NCBI GenBank assembly: GCA_015075445.1
Contig: JABTUJ010000030.1
Location: forward strand, 1-64,000
Reading direction: 5' to 3'
Length of the DNA stretch: 64,000 nucleotides
Source of the DNA: Verrucomicrobiales bacterium
GTDB lineage: Bacteria; Verrucomicrobiota; Verrucomicrobiia; Limisphaerales; J093
This document shows, in pieces, positions 35,205 through 42,966 of the stretch (position 1 is the first letter of the stretch; every line of letters begins with the position of its first letter). The notes under the pieces are model-generated. The model had not been told where the DNA came from. It saw only the letters and a list, made by a program, of their open reading frames with translations, and searched no databases. A program made the translations under genes and the position numbers.

Positions 35205-36085
35205 GACCCTGAGCCCAGGCGGGCGCGAAAGTCACCGCCCAACGGGTAGACCCACAGCTCTTTGCGCGGTTGATCCCGTCGGCTGGTGCGGGCGTTGTGA
35301 CCGCGGCCCGTGGTCAGTCCCAAGCAGATCCAGTTGGCGGCGCGGTAACAGCTCCCCTGGAAACGGGCCGGGTCGATGAACGTTTCCAACAGATGAATCG
35401 GATGGGCGTAGAGCGCTCGCCAGTCCGCGGAGATCCGGCGCGCGATCCGCCCCAGGAGGTGGCTGGCCAACCGCGGCACCTCCAGCCAAGGCATGATCAG
35501 GAAGCGGGTATTGTAGCCGATGAGGTGGAGGTGCTGGCGGCGCACCTCGGGCCGCCAGCCGATGAACCGGTCGCGCGCGGCCAGGTGGCGCGGCGCCGAC
35601 GACCAGGCCATCGCCGCGATCGGCTCGCTGCCGGCCAACACGAGGTACTTCAAATGTTCCCCAACGGGCTGGGTGTAGCGCAGGTAGTGGTGGGTCTGCA
35701 TCAACTGACCAAAGAGGGGCTCTTGGGCCGTGCGCCGCACCTGGCGGATCTCCAGGGCGCCCAGTTCACGCAAGCGGCATTGCCGCGGCCCTTCCCACAG
35801 CGGCAGGACGGGAGCGGGGGGCCGGCGCTCCACCACATTGTTGGGTGGGGACATCCGTTTGGCCGGCAACTCAATCAGCCCGGCCCGATGCAGTTGCAGT
35901 AACAAGCTGCGGCAAACCATGTCGCGCAACGCGCCGTTGGGCTGGATCCAGTTCCAGGCCCGGCACAGCTCGGCCGAGAGCCGACGGCGACTCCAGAGCG
36001 GGTTCTGGGCGATCAGACCCTGGATGAACGCAGTGTCTTCAGCGCGGATTTCCCGGCCACGGTAGCGGAGCAAAACCAACGACAT
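35201..36085 (-). CDS. DUF4338 (DruA-like) passenger protein
   Basis: This 294-residue protein opens with MSLVLLRYRGREIRAEDTAF and has the DUF4338 blocks NNVVERRPPAPV, LFGQLMQTHHYLRYTQPVGE and LKYLVLAGSEPIAAMAWSSA. It ends with a region containing AANWICLGLTTGRGHN. DUF4338 is the domain of DruA, a component of the Druantia anti-phage system, and is also a common passenger of IS66 elements. Its role in transposition is unknown. Start chosen at 36085. Confidence 0.9.
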   Translation of the reverse strand: MSLVLLRYRGREIRAEDTAFIQGLIAQNPLWSRRRLSAELCRAWNWIQPNGALRDMVCRSLLLQLHRAGLIELPAKRMSPPNNVVERRPPAPVLPLWEGPRQCRLRELGALEIRQVRRTAQEPLFGQLMQTHHYLRYTQPVGEHLKYLVLAGSEPIAAMAWSSAPRHLAARDRFIGWRPEVRRQHLHLIGYNTRFLIMPWLEVPRLASHLLGRIARRISADWRALYAHPIHLLETFIDPARFQGSCYRAANWICLGLTTGRGHNARTSRRDQPRKELWVYPLGGDFRARLGSGS

Positions 36086-36141
36086 GCCCCGGAGTGTAAG
36101 GGGCCAATCCTGGAACGCAAGGACGATCGCCGGTTTTCGGT

Positions 36142-36504
36142 TTACCCGGCCACCGGCACCGCGCGCCACAGCGGCGCCGCCACCGCACCGGACGGATCGC
36201 CATTCCAGAGCAACAGGTGCAGTTGATGGGGCTCCAAGCGCAGGGCGGCACTGGCGCCGGGCTTGGGCCAGCCACCGAAGCGGCCTTGCGAGAGTCGTTT
36301 CTGGCAACACCAGTAGCCTTGGCCGTCATAGGTCAGGCACTTGATGGCGTGGCCACGCCGCGACCGGAAGACGAACAGCGCCCCGGTTTGCGGGTCGCTA
36401 CCCAGTGCCTGACGGCACAGCGCAGCCAGGCCATCGATGCCGCGGCGGAAATCCACCGGTTCGACGGCCAGCAAAATGCGCATCTGCGGGGTGATCTGGA
36501 TCAT
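36142..36504 (-). CDS. tnpB: IS66 accessory protein TnpB
   Basis: This 120-residue protein has the TnpB signature: ITPQMRILLAVEPVDFRRGI, FVFRSRRGHAIKCLTYDGQG and RLEPHQLHLLLWNG. It is required with TnpA for IS66 transposition. It overlaps tnpA by four bases (36504-36501). Confidence 0.94.
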   Translation of the reverse strand: MIQITPQMRILLAVEPVDFRRGIDGLAALCRQALGSDPQTGALFVFRSRRGHAIKCLTYDGQGYWCCQKRLSQGRFGGWPKPGASAALRLEPHQLHLLLWNGDPSGAVAAPLWRAVPVAG

Positions 36505-36896
36505 GCTCGCCTCCAGAACGCTTGGGCCACCCCCACCACCGTCGCCGGATCGCACGGGAACTCCAGCGTCATCTTGGCCCCCTGCCGATCGGACAACTCA
36601 ATGTGGCACCCGGTGGTGACTTGGGGCGGCCGCTGGCGGGGGCTCAACTCGACAAAGGTCGGCGGTGCGCTGGACCACCCGCGAGGGGATGCCTGGGGCA
36701 ACTGTCGTTTCAACTTGCTGTAATCCAGACGCAGGGCACGAGCCACCGGCCCCACCCCGTGGGTCGCGGCCAAAGTGGCCGCCGAGCTCCAGAGGGCTTG
36801 GGGAAGTCGCGTGGCTCCAGCTTGGGACTGGCGCCAACGGTCTAACTGGTCGCGTAGCTCAGACAGATCGGTCGACGAGAATTTCGTTTGTGGCAT
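36501..36896 (-). CDS. tnpA: IS66 accessory protein TnpA-like
   Basis: This 131-residue DNA-binding accessory protein has a basic helical region and an HTH-like stretch (SAATLAATHGVGPVARALRL). It is the first gene of the IS66 operon, starting 80 bp inside the right terminal repeat. Confidence 0.85.
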   Translation of the reverse strand: MPQTKFSSTDLSELRDQLDRWRQSQAGATRLPQALWSSAATLAATHGVGPVARALRLDYSKLKRQLPQASPRGWSSAPPTFVELSPRQRPPQVTTGCHIELSDRQGAKMTLEFPCDPATVVGVAQAFWRRA

Positions 36897-36976
36897 AGGT
36901 CGGTTCGTTGCGGTTGTCTGCCTCGAACCGTAGCCGCGGCGGTTTTACCCTTCACGCACTCTTGCCGAAGCAACAC

Positions 36977-37401
36977 GCAGCAGCGTACGCCTCTCGAGCC
37001 TCCCTTCGCGCTCGAGAGTCTGCCGGGATCTGGCGGAATCGCAACGTCAGCACATGCTCTGAAAGCTCGACAATGCGCTTCGCCACCATCGCGCGCTTGT
37101 ACTCTGCGACGATGTTGTCGCTAACGCCCTGTTGAATCTTCTTGAGCCGAGCAGCAACGCATTGTTCGAACACGTTGGTTAGTGCGTCAGGCAACTCAGA
37201 GCGCGTCCTGCTGATTTGGGCACGCAGCACCTTCAGGGCGTTCGTGACATCTTGATCGGTCAGCCCGGACATCATCGTGGGGGTCATCTGTCCGGGCACA
37301 GATGCGGTCGTATCCCTGTGTAACTTTGAATACACTGCCGAAGCCGCTGCCAGGCACAGGAGCACTGCGACCACCGTAAGAACTGTATGGCGTCTACTCA
37401 T
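36977..37401 (-). pseudogene. 5' part of the cassette gene split by IS66
   Basis: From the ATG at 37401 this reads MSRRHTVLTVVAVLLCLAAA (an export signal or membrane anchor). A helical domain follows (DALTNVFEQCVAARLKK, LSEHVLTLRFRQIPADSR) up to AREAYAA, where the IS66 lies. The remainder resumes at 33501 in the same frame after one GCAGCAGC copy. The 37401 start is 4 bp from attC site M. Confidence 0.88.
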
Positions 37402-37404
37402 AGC

Positions 37405-37499
37405 GTCGAACGAGAGAAGTGAGCGATGGCGGCGGCCTGTGGCGTGCACTCCGGGGAGCGGGCTCCGCCCGCCGCCATTCGCTCGGCTAGCTGGTTCGG
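37405..37499 (-). other. attC site M (95 bp)
   Basis: Ends GTCGAAC (37405) and GTTCGGC (37499), the same class as site L. GTTCGGC equals the reverse complement of the start box of site N. Confidence 0.87.
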
Positions 37500-37507
37500 C
37501 GATATCC

Positions 37508-38128
37508 TCACTTGTCGATTTGCCCGGCCGGGTCATCTGTCCAGCTATTCCGGTCGGGTTCCTTCGGCAACAAGACCGTGGGTGTGATCCCATTCAGCCA
37601 ATGGGGCACCGATGATTGGGGGCTGGAAAGGCGCAACTGCGAACGCCTCCGCAGCCAGGACTGGATGACAGGCGTGCGAGAGAGTCGCGGAAACGTCCGA
37701 AAAATGCGTTGCTCCAGGGTCTCGGTGCCCCAGTAGTGATAGGTGAACCGCATTCGGCAAGCGTCTGCACCCGCAGGGACGAGGATCGGGATACCACTCA
37801 AGCCCCCGGCCGAGTCTGCGGTTGGAGGTGGAGCCCTCAGCGCCGGCACCCAGCGTCCCCGCGCTCTGGCTTCGAATCTAACAGTGTCTGGTTTGAAGGA
37901 TACCTGCGCGTGGCTGTGGTTGCTTGGGACGACGTAGAGGACACGGAAGTCGGATGCACGGGGGGCGCAAATCCCGCTGGGGCTAAGGCCAACGACGTGT
38001 AGACGAGCAGGGCAGTCTGTTTGCCACCCGTGCAGAAGGCGAAAGCAAGCGAGGATGACGATGGTCCCTAGAATTCCGATCCAGATCAGCCGCCTCCTAA
38101 GTCGCGACCTTGTATCCGCACTGTCCAT
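37508..38128 (-). CDS. Putative membrane-anchored protein (cassette gene)
   Basis: This 206-residue protein has one N-terminal hydrophobic helix (LIWIGILGTIVILACFRLL) and a soluble domain with cysteines. It lies between sites M and N. I do not recognise a family. A minus-strand start at 38128 (MDSADTRSRLRR) is chosen as the first after the site N core. Confidence 0.5.
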   Translation of the reverse strand: MDSADTRSRLRRRLIWIGILGTIVILACFRLLHGWQTDCPARLHVVGLSPSGICAPRASDFRVLYVVPSNHSHAQVSFKPDTVRFEARARGRWVPALRAPPPTADSAGGLSGIPILVPAGADACRMRFTYHYWGTETLEQRIFRTFPRLSRTPVIQSWLRRRSQLRLSSPQSSVPHWLNGITPTVLLPKEPDRNSWTDDPAGQIDK

Positions 38129-38145
38129 GGCAGTAAGACGGTGTC

Positions 38146-38257
38146 GCCGAACGATGAAAGTCACCGACCGCCGCGTGAACTGGACGGGACGTGGGCAGCG
38201 AATCCGACGCCCAAACGGCGATGCCCCGCGGCGGTTCGGTGGACTGCATGGTTCGGT
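38146..38257 (-). other. attC site N (112-bp class)
   Basis: Ends GCCGAAC (38146) and GTTCGGT (38257), the same class as site K. GTTCGGT equals the reverse complement of the start box of site O. Confidence 0.88.
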
Positions 38258-38532
38258 CAGAACCGTTCATAGTTGAATTCGCCATCATAGGTCCCGTCCG
38301 CTTGCCAGTGGATGTTCACAAACCCGAAAACAAGCGGACGCTGATACGTCCACTGGCCGGGATAGATCCTCGTGGGTGGGCCAAGAGCGGACCTCACCTC
38401 GTCCTGGGTCATCCCCTTGCGCAGACTATTCAGGCGCTCCATCGGAACAGGGTCGGCAAACGCTCGCAAGCAAAGTGCCGCGACCGATGCTATGGCGACC
38501 AGCGCGACGATGCCTGGAGTCAGACGCTTCAC
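38257..38532 (-). CDS. SmpA/OmlA (BamE)-like exported protein (cassette gene)
   Basis: This 91-residue protein has a signal peptide (LTPGIVALVAIASVAALCLRAFA). The remaining domain resembles small SmpA/OmlA proteins: LNSLRKGMTQDEVRSALGPP, then a beta hairpin ending NIHWQADGTYDGEFNYERF. Its stop TGA begins at the last base of site N. It starts 7 bp after the core of site O. Confidence 0.7.
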   Translation of the reverse strand: MKRLTPGIVALVAIASVAALCLRAFADPVPMERLNSLRKGMTQDEVRSALGPPTRIYPGQWTYQRPLVFGFVNIHWQADGTYDGEFNYERF

Positions 38533-38538
38533 GCCTTG

Positions 38539-38659
38539 ACCGAACGATCAGGTGAAGCGACCGCCGCCGGCAGACCGGGTCGAGCGCAGAAGAGCCATCC
38601 AGACGACAGTCAGCTTCGAACGGACCAGCAGGGCGGTTCGCCTCGACGCGTGGTTCGAC
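38539..38659 (-). other. attC site O (121 bp, shortened 126-bp class)
   Basis: Ends ACCGAAC (38539) and GTTCGAC (38659), with the CGACCGCCGCC stem but a shortened 3' arm (GGGCGGTTCGCC). GTTCGAC equals the reverse complement of the start box of site P. Confidence 0.85.
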
Positions 38660-38755
38660 AGGATGGGGTCCGACTGAGCACGAAACGGAACACGCGCACC
38701 GGAGGAAAGCCGGGCGTCGTCCGCTGAATACATCACCTCAGGCCCATGGCCTCGG

Positions 38756-39025
38756 CTATCCCTCGTCGTTGCTGACCAAGCCGGACGGGCCCCGCCTTCG
38801 CCAGCCCTCGTGCCCGCGGGACGTTTGATCAAGAACTGGGTTGCGACCTTCCAGCTCCCCTGGGCGGAGCTCGGCGTCGGGCGCTGCCGGGGGGACGGCC
38901 TCCCGAATCGGGAAGCCCACAGAAGGTAACGAAGGCAACGAAGCCTTGGGGTCACCGGCTCCCGCCGGTCTTCGTTGCCTTCGTTGCCTTCTGTGAGAAC
39001 CTGCCAACATTCGATTACCCATCAT
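38756..39025 (-). CDS. Doubtful cassette ORF starting beside attC site P
   Basis: This 89-codon frame starts ATGATG one base from the core of site P and ends before site O. Its sequence (QRRQRRPAGAGDPKASLPS) covers an inverted repeat at 38918-38995, so much of it may be repeat-derived. The rest of the 38660-39025 cassette shows no better candidate. Confidence 0.3.
   Translation of the reverse strand: MMGNRMLAGSHRRQRRQRRPAGAGDPKASLPSLPSVGFPIREAVPPAAPDAELRPGELEGRNPVLDQTSRGHEGWRRRGPSGLVSNDEG
38918..38995. repeat. Inverted repeat CACAGAAGGTAACGAAGG... inside a cassette
   Basis: Arms of 26 nt (38918-38943 and 38970-38995; CACAGAAGGTAACGAAGGC against GCCTTCGTTGCCTTCTGTG) differ at one position and flank a 26-nt loop. 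The unit is unlike the attC stems and lacks their outer boxes. It sits between sites O and P. Confidence 0.85.
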
Positions 39026-39411
39026 GTCGAACGATGAGGTGAAGCGACCGCCGCCGGCAGACGGGGTCGAGCGCAGAAGCGCGATCCGAACTGGCTGCCA
39101 ACGTCGAACGGACCAGCGGGGCGGCGGTTCGCCTCGACCGCGTGGTTCGATCCGAGCGTCCACTCCGTGATCTCCACCCAACCTCCGTCCCCACCACGGT
39201 GGGGCACGCGGACACCATCCCTGAGCCGTGGCCCCAGGTCGGCGGTGCTGTGGCCCGCTCCCTCTGTGATCTTCGTGCCTCTGTGGTGCAGAATCGCATG
39301 CCGGCACCGCTGAGACGCGGACGCGAGGCAGCTCAACCGGGGTGGTCGGCAACCGAAGCCGTCGGACATCTGGCTTGGCGGTGGCCGCTGGCTCTGGAGT
39401 CTGGCTTCCAT
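39022..39411 (-). CDS. Doubtful cassette ORF reading through attC site P
   Basis: This 129-codon frame (MEARLQSQRPPPSQMSDG) starts 17 bp from the core of site Q and runs through site P to a stop overlapping the next start. It is the counterpart of the 28218-28661 frame; the two cassettes look related by duplication. Arg/Pro-rich composition and the attC-encoded tail make coding status unsure. Confidence 0.3.
   Translation of the reverse strand: MEARLQSQRPPPSQMSDGFGCRPPRLSCLASASQRCRHAILHHRGTKITEGAGHSTADLGPRLRDGVRVPHRGGDGGWVEITEWTLGSNHAVEANRRPAGPFDVGSQFGSRFCARPRLPAAVASPHRST
39026..39151 (-). other. attC site P (126-bp class)
   Basis: Ends GTCGAAC (39026) and GTTCGAT (39151), with the CGACCGCCGCC / GGCGGCGGTTCG stem. 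Its far box should be GTTCGGC by the neighbour rule with site Q, the second exception of the array. Confidence 0.85.
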
Positions 39412-39427
39412 CTGCCCCCATCCCGGG

Positions 39428-39553
39428 GCCGAACGACACAGGTGAGCGGCCGCCGCCAGGGACAACGGTCGGGCGCAGAAGCCCCCGCCGGACGGCGAAT
39501 TCGCCTCGAGCGGAGCAGCGGGGCGGCGGTTCGCCTCGACCGCATGGTTCGGC
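39428..39553 (-). other. attC site Q (126-bp class)
   Basis: Ends GCCGAAC (39428) and GTTCGGC (39553), with the GCCGCCGCC / GGCGGCGGTTCG stem. GTTCGGC equals the reverse complement of the start box of site R. Confidence 0.88.
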
Positions 39554-39671
39554 CATCCGGGGCTTCTCGTCTCCGACCGCCGGTGCGTCTCTTCGTGCCT
39601 GTTTGCATCATCACTGTCCATTGCACGAAGCGACTGCTGTGCCAGCGTGTATAGCCAGTGGTATGCCCGGC

Positions 39672-39896
39672 TCATCGCAACAACCTCCACAGTGTGAACG
39701 CCGTTGCCAGGAGTGCGGCAGCGGTCGTGAGTGCTAAAGTAGAGCCGTCCCAAGTCCCTGTTTCCGGATGGGGAGACGATAGGAGAGGAGGGAGTGAGCC
39801 TGGTACAAAGCCATCATGACAACTCAGGCACGCTTTCGGCCCGACACCGCTATGGGTTGTGGTTTGGACTTCTAACGACACGGCTCCGCCGAGCAC
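39672..39896 (-). pseudogene. Possible gene fragment with C-terminal membrane helix
   Basis: This 74-codon frame contains a CLSCHDGF segment and ends with a convincing hydrophobic helix (LALTTAAALLATAFTLWRLL). Its upstream side abuts the decayed transposase, so it may be the 3' end of a cassette gene truncated by that insertion. The haem-like motif could be chance. 39554-39671 shows no other gene. Confidence 0.25.
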
Positions 39897-39929
39897 TCCA
39901 TCAGCAGACTACTGCCTAAGCCGCGTCGC

Positions 39930-41372
39930 TGCTGCTCCATAAACGCCGCCACCCGCTTCCATCGGGCCCAGCACCCAAAGATTGTGGGTAGCACACTCCA
40001 GCTTACCCCCAGCGCCCGGTGCTCATACCCCTTGGCCCGCAGCGGCCGCCCCAAAGTCATTCTTCAGAATCCCAATCCGCCCTCGGTCTCTGCGGCCGTA
40101 AGCGCTGGATCTTCCCAAACCGAGCCCCATGCCGACGGCGCTGCAATTCCCGCCACCGCGCGGACACAGCCCGTTGAAGAGCCCGCCTCCGCCAGAGCGC
40201 CCAGTTGGCCTTGCAGTCAAAGCCGCGGTCCCCACGCTTCAGGCACGCCGCCGGCAGCCAGGACTGCAGCAGTTCCAGGCTCGTAAACGGCTTCCGCCGG
40301 CTGTCCGCAAGCGCACTCTCTGGTAGAGATGCCAGTCCACTGCAAGCCCCTGCCGCTGCTCAGCCAGGAAGCGTGTTGCCAAGCTCCACCGCCGCCCCAG
40401 CGCCTTGCCCGCACGATCACGTGCAGATCGCCCTCGTGAGACTCAGGATCTTGTCCCGCGTTGGCCCACCGGCCGCTCCCCGATGATCGCTCATGGGCTT
40501 GCCGGACCGCCCGGGAGCGCTGCGCCAGCACCCGTCGATTGGGCGGCACCTGCTCGGCCTGGGCCAGGTCCAATCCGTCTCCTGCCAATGCGTATCAGGC
40601 AGATCCCGATGCCGGCAGGGACGTTGTCGCACCACCAGCTCAGGCGCTTCATCTCCCGCAACACCCTTGCGCCCGCTTCGCGTCAGCCCGTTTGCCTGCA
40701 CCATCGCGATGCACTGCTGGTTCATCGCCCCGCAGAAACTGCTCCAGGGCCGGCATCCGGCGTTTGAGCCCATAACGCCCCGGATCAGTGGCCTTCTACA
40801 TCAACGTCCGCGTCGCGTCCCACCCAGCACCCAGTCCACAGGAAATGGATGTCACGGCCACACACGTGCTGTCCATCACCGTGTCCAGTTCAGTTCGTTG
40901 TGGCCAGAGCAGTTGGGCCGGCGTGGTGGCATCGGTCTCCCGCGCCGCCTGCGAGCCAGCAGGCCAGGGCCTGCCTGCGCCTCCGGCGGCCATTGGAAGT
41001 AGCGCGCCAACTGGCTGCTCGGCACCCGCACTTCCTCAAGCGATCACCCAAAGGCCACTGGAAGGGCTTGCTCGGCCAGCCGACGGCTCATCCCCGAAAG
41101 TCCTCGCCCAGCAAGCGCTGCAGCACGTTGCAGCACAGCGCCTGGGCACTGGTGCTGATACTTCGTCTGCTCGTGCGTCGTAGGCACCGCTCCGGGTCTC
41201 AGGCCAGCCATCCCGCCAAACTACGCTCCACAAAGGCGCTTCGACGCCACTGGTCGCAGGTTCATCGATCCGGCGCAGCTCGGCTTCGAAGCGTTGATAG
41301 TCCACATTTCCCCGGACCGTGGGAAGGACTGGACGAAGTTCGCCTTGCAGCGGTATGATCTGGGCCATCGGG
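39930..41372 (-). pseudogene. Decayed ISNCY-like transposase
   Basis: Short transposase-like pieces occur in several minus-strand frames. Near 41361 an N-terminal MAQIIPLQGELRPVLPTVRG is followed by NVDYQRFEAELRRIDE. Near 40850 there is a DSTCVAV motif, near 40730 an AMNQQCIAM stretch, and near 40030 a final YEHRALGVSWSVLPTIFGCW. Frameshifts and stops separate them, so the gene is dead. The ends of the element could not be defined. It lies in the cassette between sites Q and R. Confidence 0.55.
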
Positions 41373-41470
41373 CGTTGGTTCATTGTATGTCTGACAAGAG
41401 CATAACGCACCGATTTCGGGCATGGGAGCCTTTTCTGGCTGCTATGCCCGTTTTCTTAACAGCGCCTTAC

Positions 41471-41767
41471 TCAATACCCACGGGCCTCTCCTTCCGCTGG
41501 GACCAGCTCTAAAGTAGCGACGCGGCCAAGAGGTTTTAGGTGACGAGCGGTACGGGCATAAAGTGCGAAAGTGACAGGCACCGTGATGGCAGCAACGCAG
41601 AGATTGAGGGTTGCGCGGGTTTCAAGTGTCTGAGTGGTCAGAAGAGGATTATGATCTTGGTAGACCGGCTGATAGGCGACAAGCCACACGTAGGCAATCG
41701 AAACAACGAACAGTCCGTTGATCCCGACCAGCGCGGCGAGGCATCGGACTCTCAAGGTGATTAACAT
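41471..41767 (-). CDS. Small membrane protein (cassette gene)
   Basis: This 98-residue protein has two hydrophobic helices (VRCLAALVGINGLFVVSIAY and LNLCVAAITVPVTFALYA) around a polar loop. It starts 6 bp after the core of attC site R (41767, MLITLRVRCL). Family not recognised. Cassette position supports it as real. Confidence 0.6.
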   Translation of the reverse strand: MLITLRVRCLAALVGINGLFVVSIAYVWLVAYQPVYQDHNPLLTTQTLETRATLNLCVAAITVPVTFALYARTARHLKPLGRVATLELVPAEGEARGY

Positions 41768-41772
41768 ACTAT

Positions 41773-41873
41773 GCCGAACGACAAGGTCAGCGACGGGAGC
41801 CAGCCGCCGGTGGCGTTGGACTGGGGTCGGGGCTTGTCGGCTGGCTCCCGTTCGCTGCACCGTCTGGTTGGGC
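41773..41873 (-). other. attC site R (101-bp class)
   Basis: Ends GCCGAAC (41773) and GTTGGGC (41873), with the stem TCAGCGACGGGAGCCAGCC / GGCTGGCTCCCGTTCGCTG shared with site J. GTTGGGC equals the reverse complement of the start box of site S. Confidence 0.9.
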
Positions 41874-42377
41874 GATCGTACCCATGAATTGTTGGCTGGC
41901 GGGGTACTTGTTACCCAAGGCACGGCCCTGCAGGCGCGACGGTGCGCGAAGGTAGCCCATCACTTGTGCGGGTATCCATCGCCACAGCGCCGGTCGCGCT
42001 ATCCCATTCGGAAGTTCCGGATTGCACTGTAACACCAGGCGATAGGGGCCGCCGTTGGTCGGAATCCAAATCGTCAATGTATTCGTTGATCCGGGTGCGA
42101 ACGTTTGAACTCCGCCCAGATCTGCTCCATAGTCCCCAAGTCCGTGTACCCACCCGCGTCCTGAACGACGCTCGTAGACTCCGTGTCCACTATTCATGGG
42201 GCTGTTTCCATCGTTCACGACCTCGAAAACGCCGATGCTCCCTAGTTTTGGATCGAACTGGCTGCCTTGATACCTGATCCGAATGGTCCCTGGTGCGGAA
42301 AACAACCACCAAGGCAGCACGACCACGCATGCTAGGAAAAGCAGGGCGATTGCCAGGATCGAACGGTTTCGTTTCAT
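41787..42377 (-). CDS. Putative exported protein (cassette gene)
   Basis: This 196-residue protein has an N-terminal hydrophobic segment (ILAIALLFLACVVVLPWW). A domain rich in beta strands follows (TIRIRYQGSQFDPKLGSIGV). A tail reads into attC site R (GAANGSQPTSPDPSPTPPAA) and stops at 41787, inside the site. It lies between sites R and S. No family recognised. Confidence 0.5.
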   Translation of the reverse strand: MKRNRSILAIALLFLACVVVLPWWLFSAPGTIRIRYQGSQFDPKLGSIGVFEVVNDGNSPMNSGHGVYERRSGRGWVHGLGDYGADLGGVQTFAPGSTNTLTIWIPTNGGPYRLVLQCNPELPNGIARPALWRWIPAQVMGYLRAPSRLQGRALGNKYPASQQFMGTIAQPDGAANGSQPTSPDPSPTPPAAGSRR

Positions 42378-42401
42378 GCTGTGTCCTTCAGTCAGGGCAT
42401 C

Positions 42402-42460
42402 GCCCAACGATGTATAGGCAGCCGAACTGCTACCCGAACGGTTAAGAGCAGCCGTTGGGC
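42402..42460 (-). other. attC site S (59 bp)
   Basis: Ends GCCCAAC (42402) and GTTGGGC (42460). It has the classical 59-bp length and outer boxes that match the GTTRRRY consensus exactly on both strands, with a short inner stem (GGCAGCC / GAGCAGCC). It is the integrase-proximal end of the array by orientation, but no cassette junction or intI is visible upstream. Confidence 0.8.
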
Positions 42461-42966
42461 TCGACTTGACCAGTTAGACAGCGGACACGGGTGTTTCGTA
42501 GCCATCGCGGCAGGGAGCATGGGTTGCTTCCGAGGCGAGGGAGCCGAGGGAAAGGCTTGCGCAGGAGACAGGGGCAAACGCCCCGAGGCCGTGGGCCAGC
42601 CTCGCTGGTGCCGGCGTGCACGTGGCACACCTTCCCCCCCGATGTCGGTGGGTGATCGCATGGCACTCGGCCGTGTGACTTACGGGCCGGAGGTTCGGCC
42701 CGCTCGGTGAGCGGGTCAAGTTCTAATCGAACGCCCGAACTGAAGGAAGAGGTTGGGAATGAAGGTCGATCGGACGGCTGCTTGTAGACGCAGGTTGGCA
42801 GCGTAGACCGTCATGAGGAAGGCCCGGGTTTTAGGGTGCGGTGAACGAAAAGCACCGCTGGAAGACGGCGCACTCCAAACGCGTTGCGCTCGCCGGGCGC
42901 TGTGGGAGGGCGCAAGGCGTGTGCCGTACAGGTTCGATCCTGCTCCTCCCAAACCGCCGGCCCTCC
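42461..42966. other. Gap with dispersed repeat, no gene
   Basis: The gap between the array and the Calx-beta gene has no credible reading frame. At 42860-42955 it holds a stretch (GGCGCACTCCAAACGCGTTG and following) that looks like a widespread dispersed repeat. Its end, ACAGGTTCGATCCTG, resembles a tRNA T-arm, but no complete tRNA folds from it. Confidence 0.5.

Larger units (their letters stand above)
33502..36976 (-). mobile_element. Complete IS66-family element
   Basis: The 3475-bp element is bounded by 16-bp perfect terminal inverted repeats (GTGTTGCTTCGGCAAG, extending to about 21 bp with one mismatch). An exact 8-bp target duplication GCAGCAGC sits outside each end (33494-33501 and 36977-36984), the size typical for IS66. 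It carries tnpA, tnpB, a DUF4338 passenger and tnpC, all minus strand. The intact duplication implies a recent insertion. Confidence 0.93.
26539..42460 (-). mobile_element. Integron cassette array lacking an integrase (CALIN)
   Basis: Nineteen attC-like sites (59, 93-112, 121 and 126 bp), each bounded by GNNNAAC and GTTNNNC-type 7-mers and holding strong imperfect stems, separate small minus-strand genes over about 16 kb. On the minus strand the order is S, R, Q ... B, A. In an integron, crossover between G and TTRRRY means the far 7-mer of each site belongs with the near 7-mer of the preceding site. That match is exact at 16 of 18 neighbouring pairs. No intI-like tyrosine recombinase is encoded anywhere in the window. 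One IS66 and one decayed transposase have inserted. Confidence 0.9.

Noticed and set aside
42880..42950. Sequence ending ACAGGTTCGATCCTG resembling a tRNA T-arm and acceptor
   Set aside because: No matching 5' acceptor, D-arm or anticodon arm can be built; the segment appears to be part of a dispersed repeat.
42461..42966. Possible intI or attI region upstream of the first attC
   Set aside because: No frame resembling a tyrosine recombinase and no GCCCAAC box expected from site S upstream; the array has no visible integrase.
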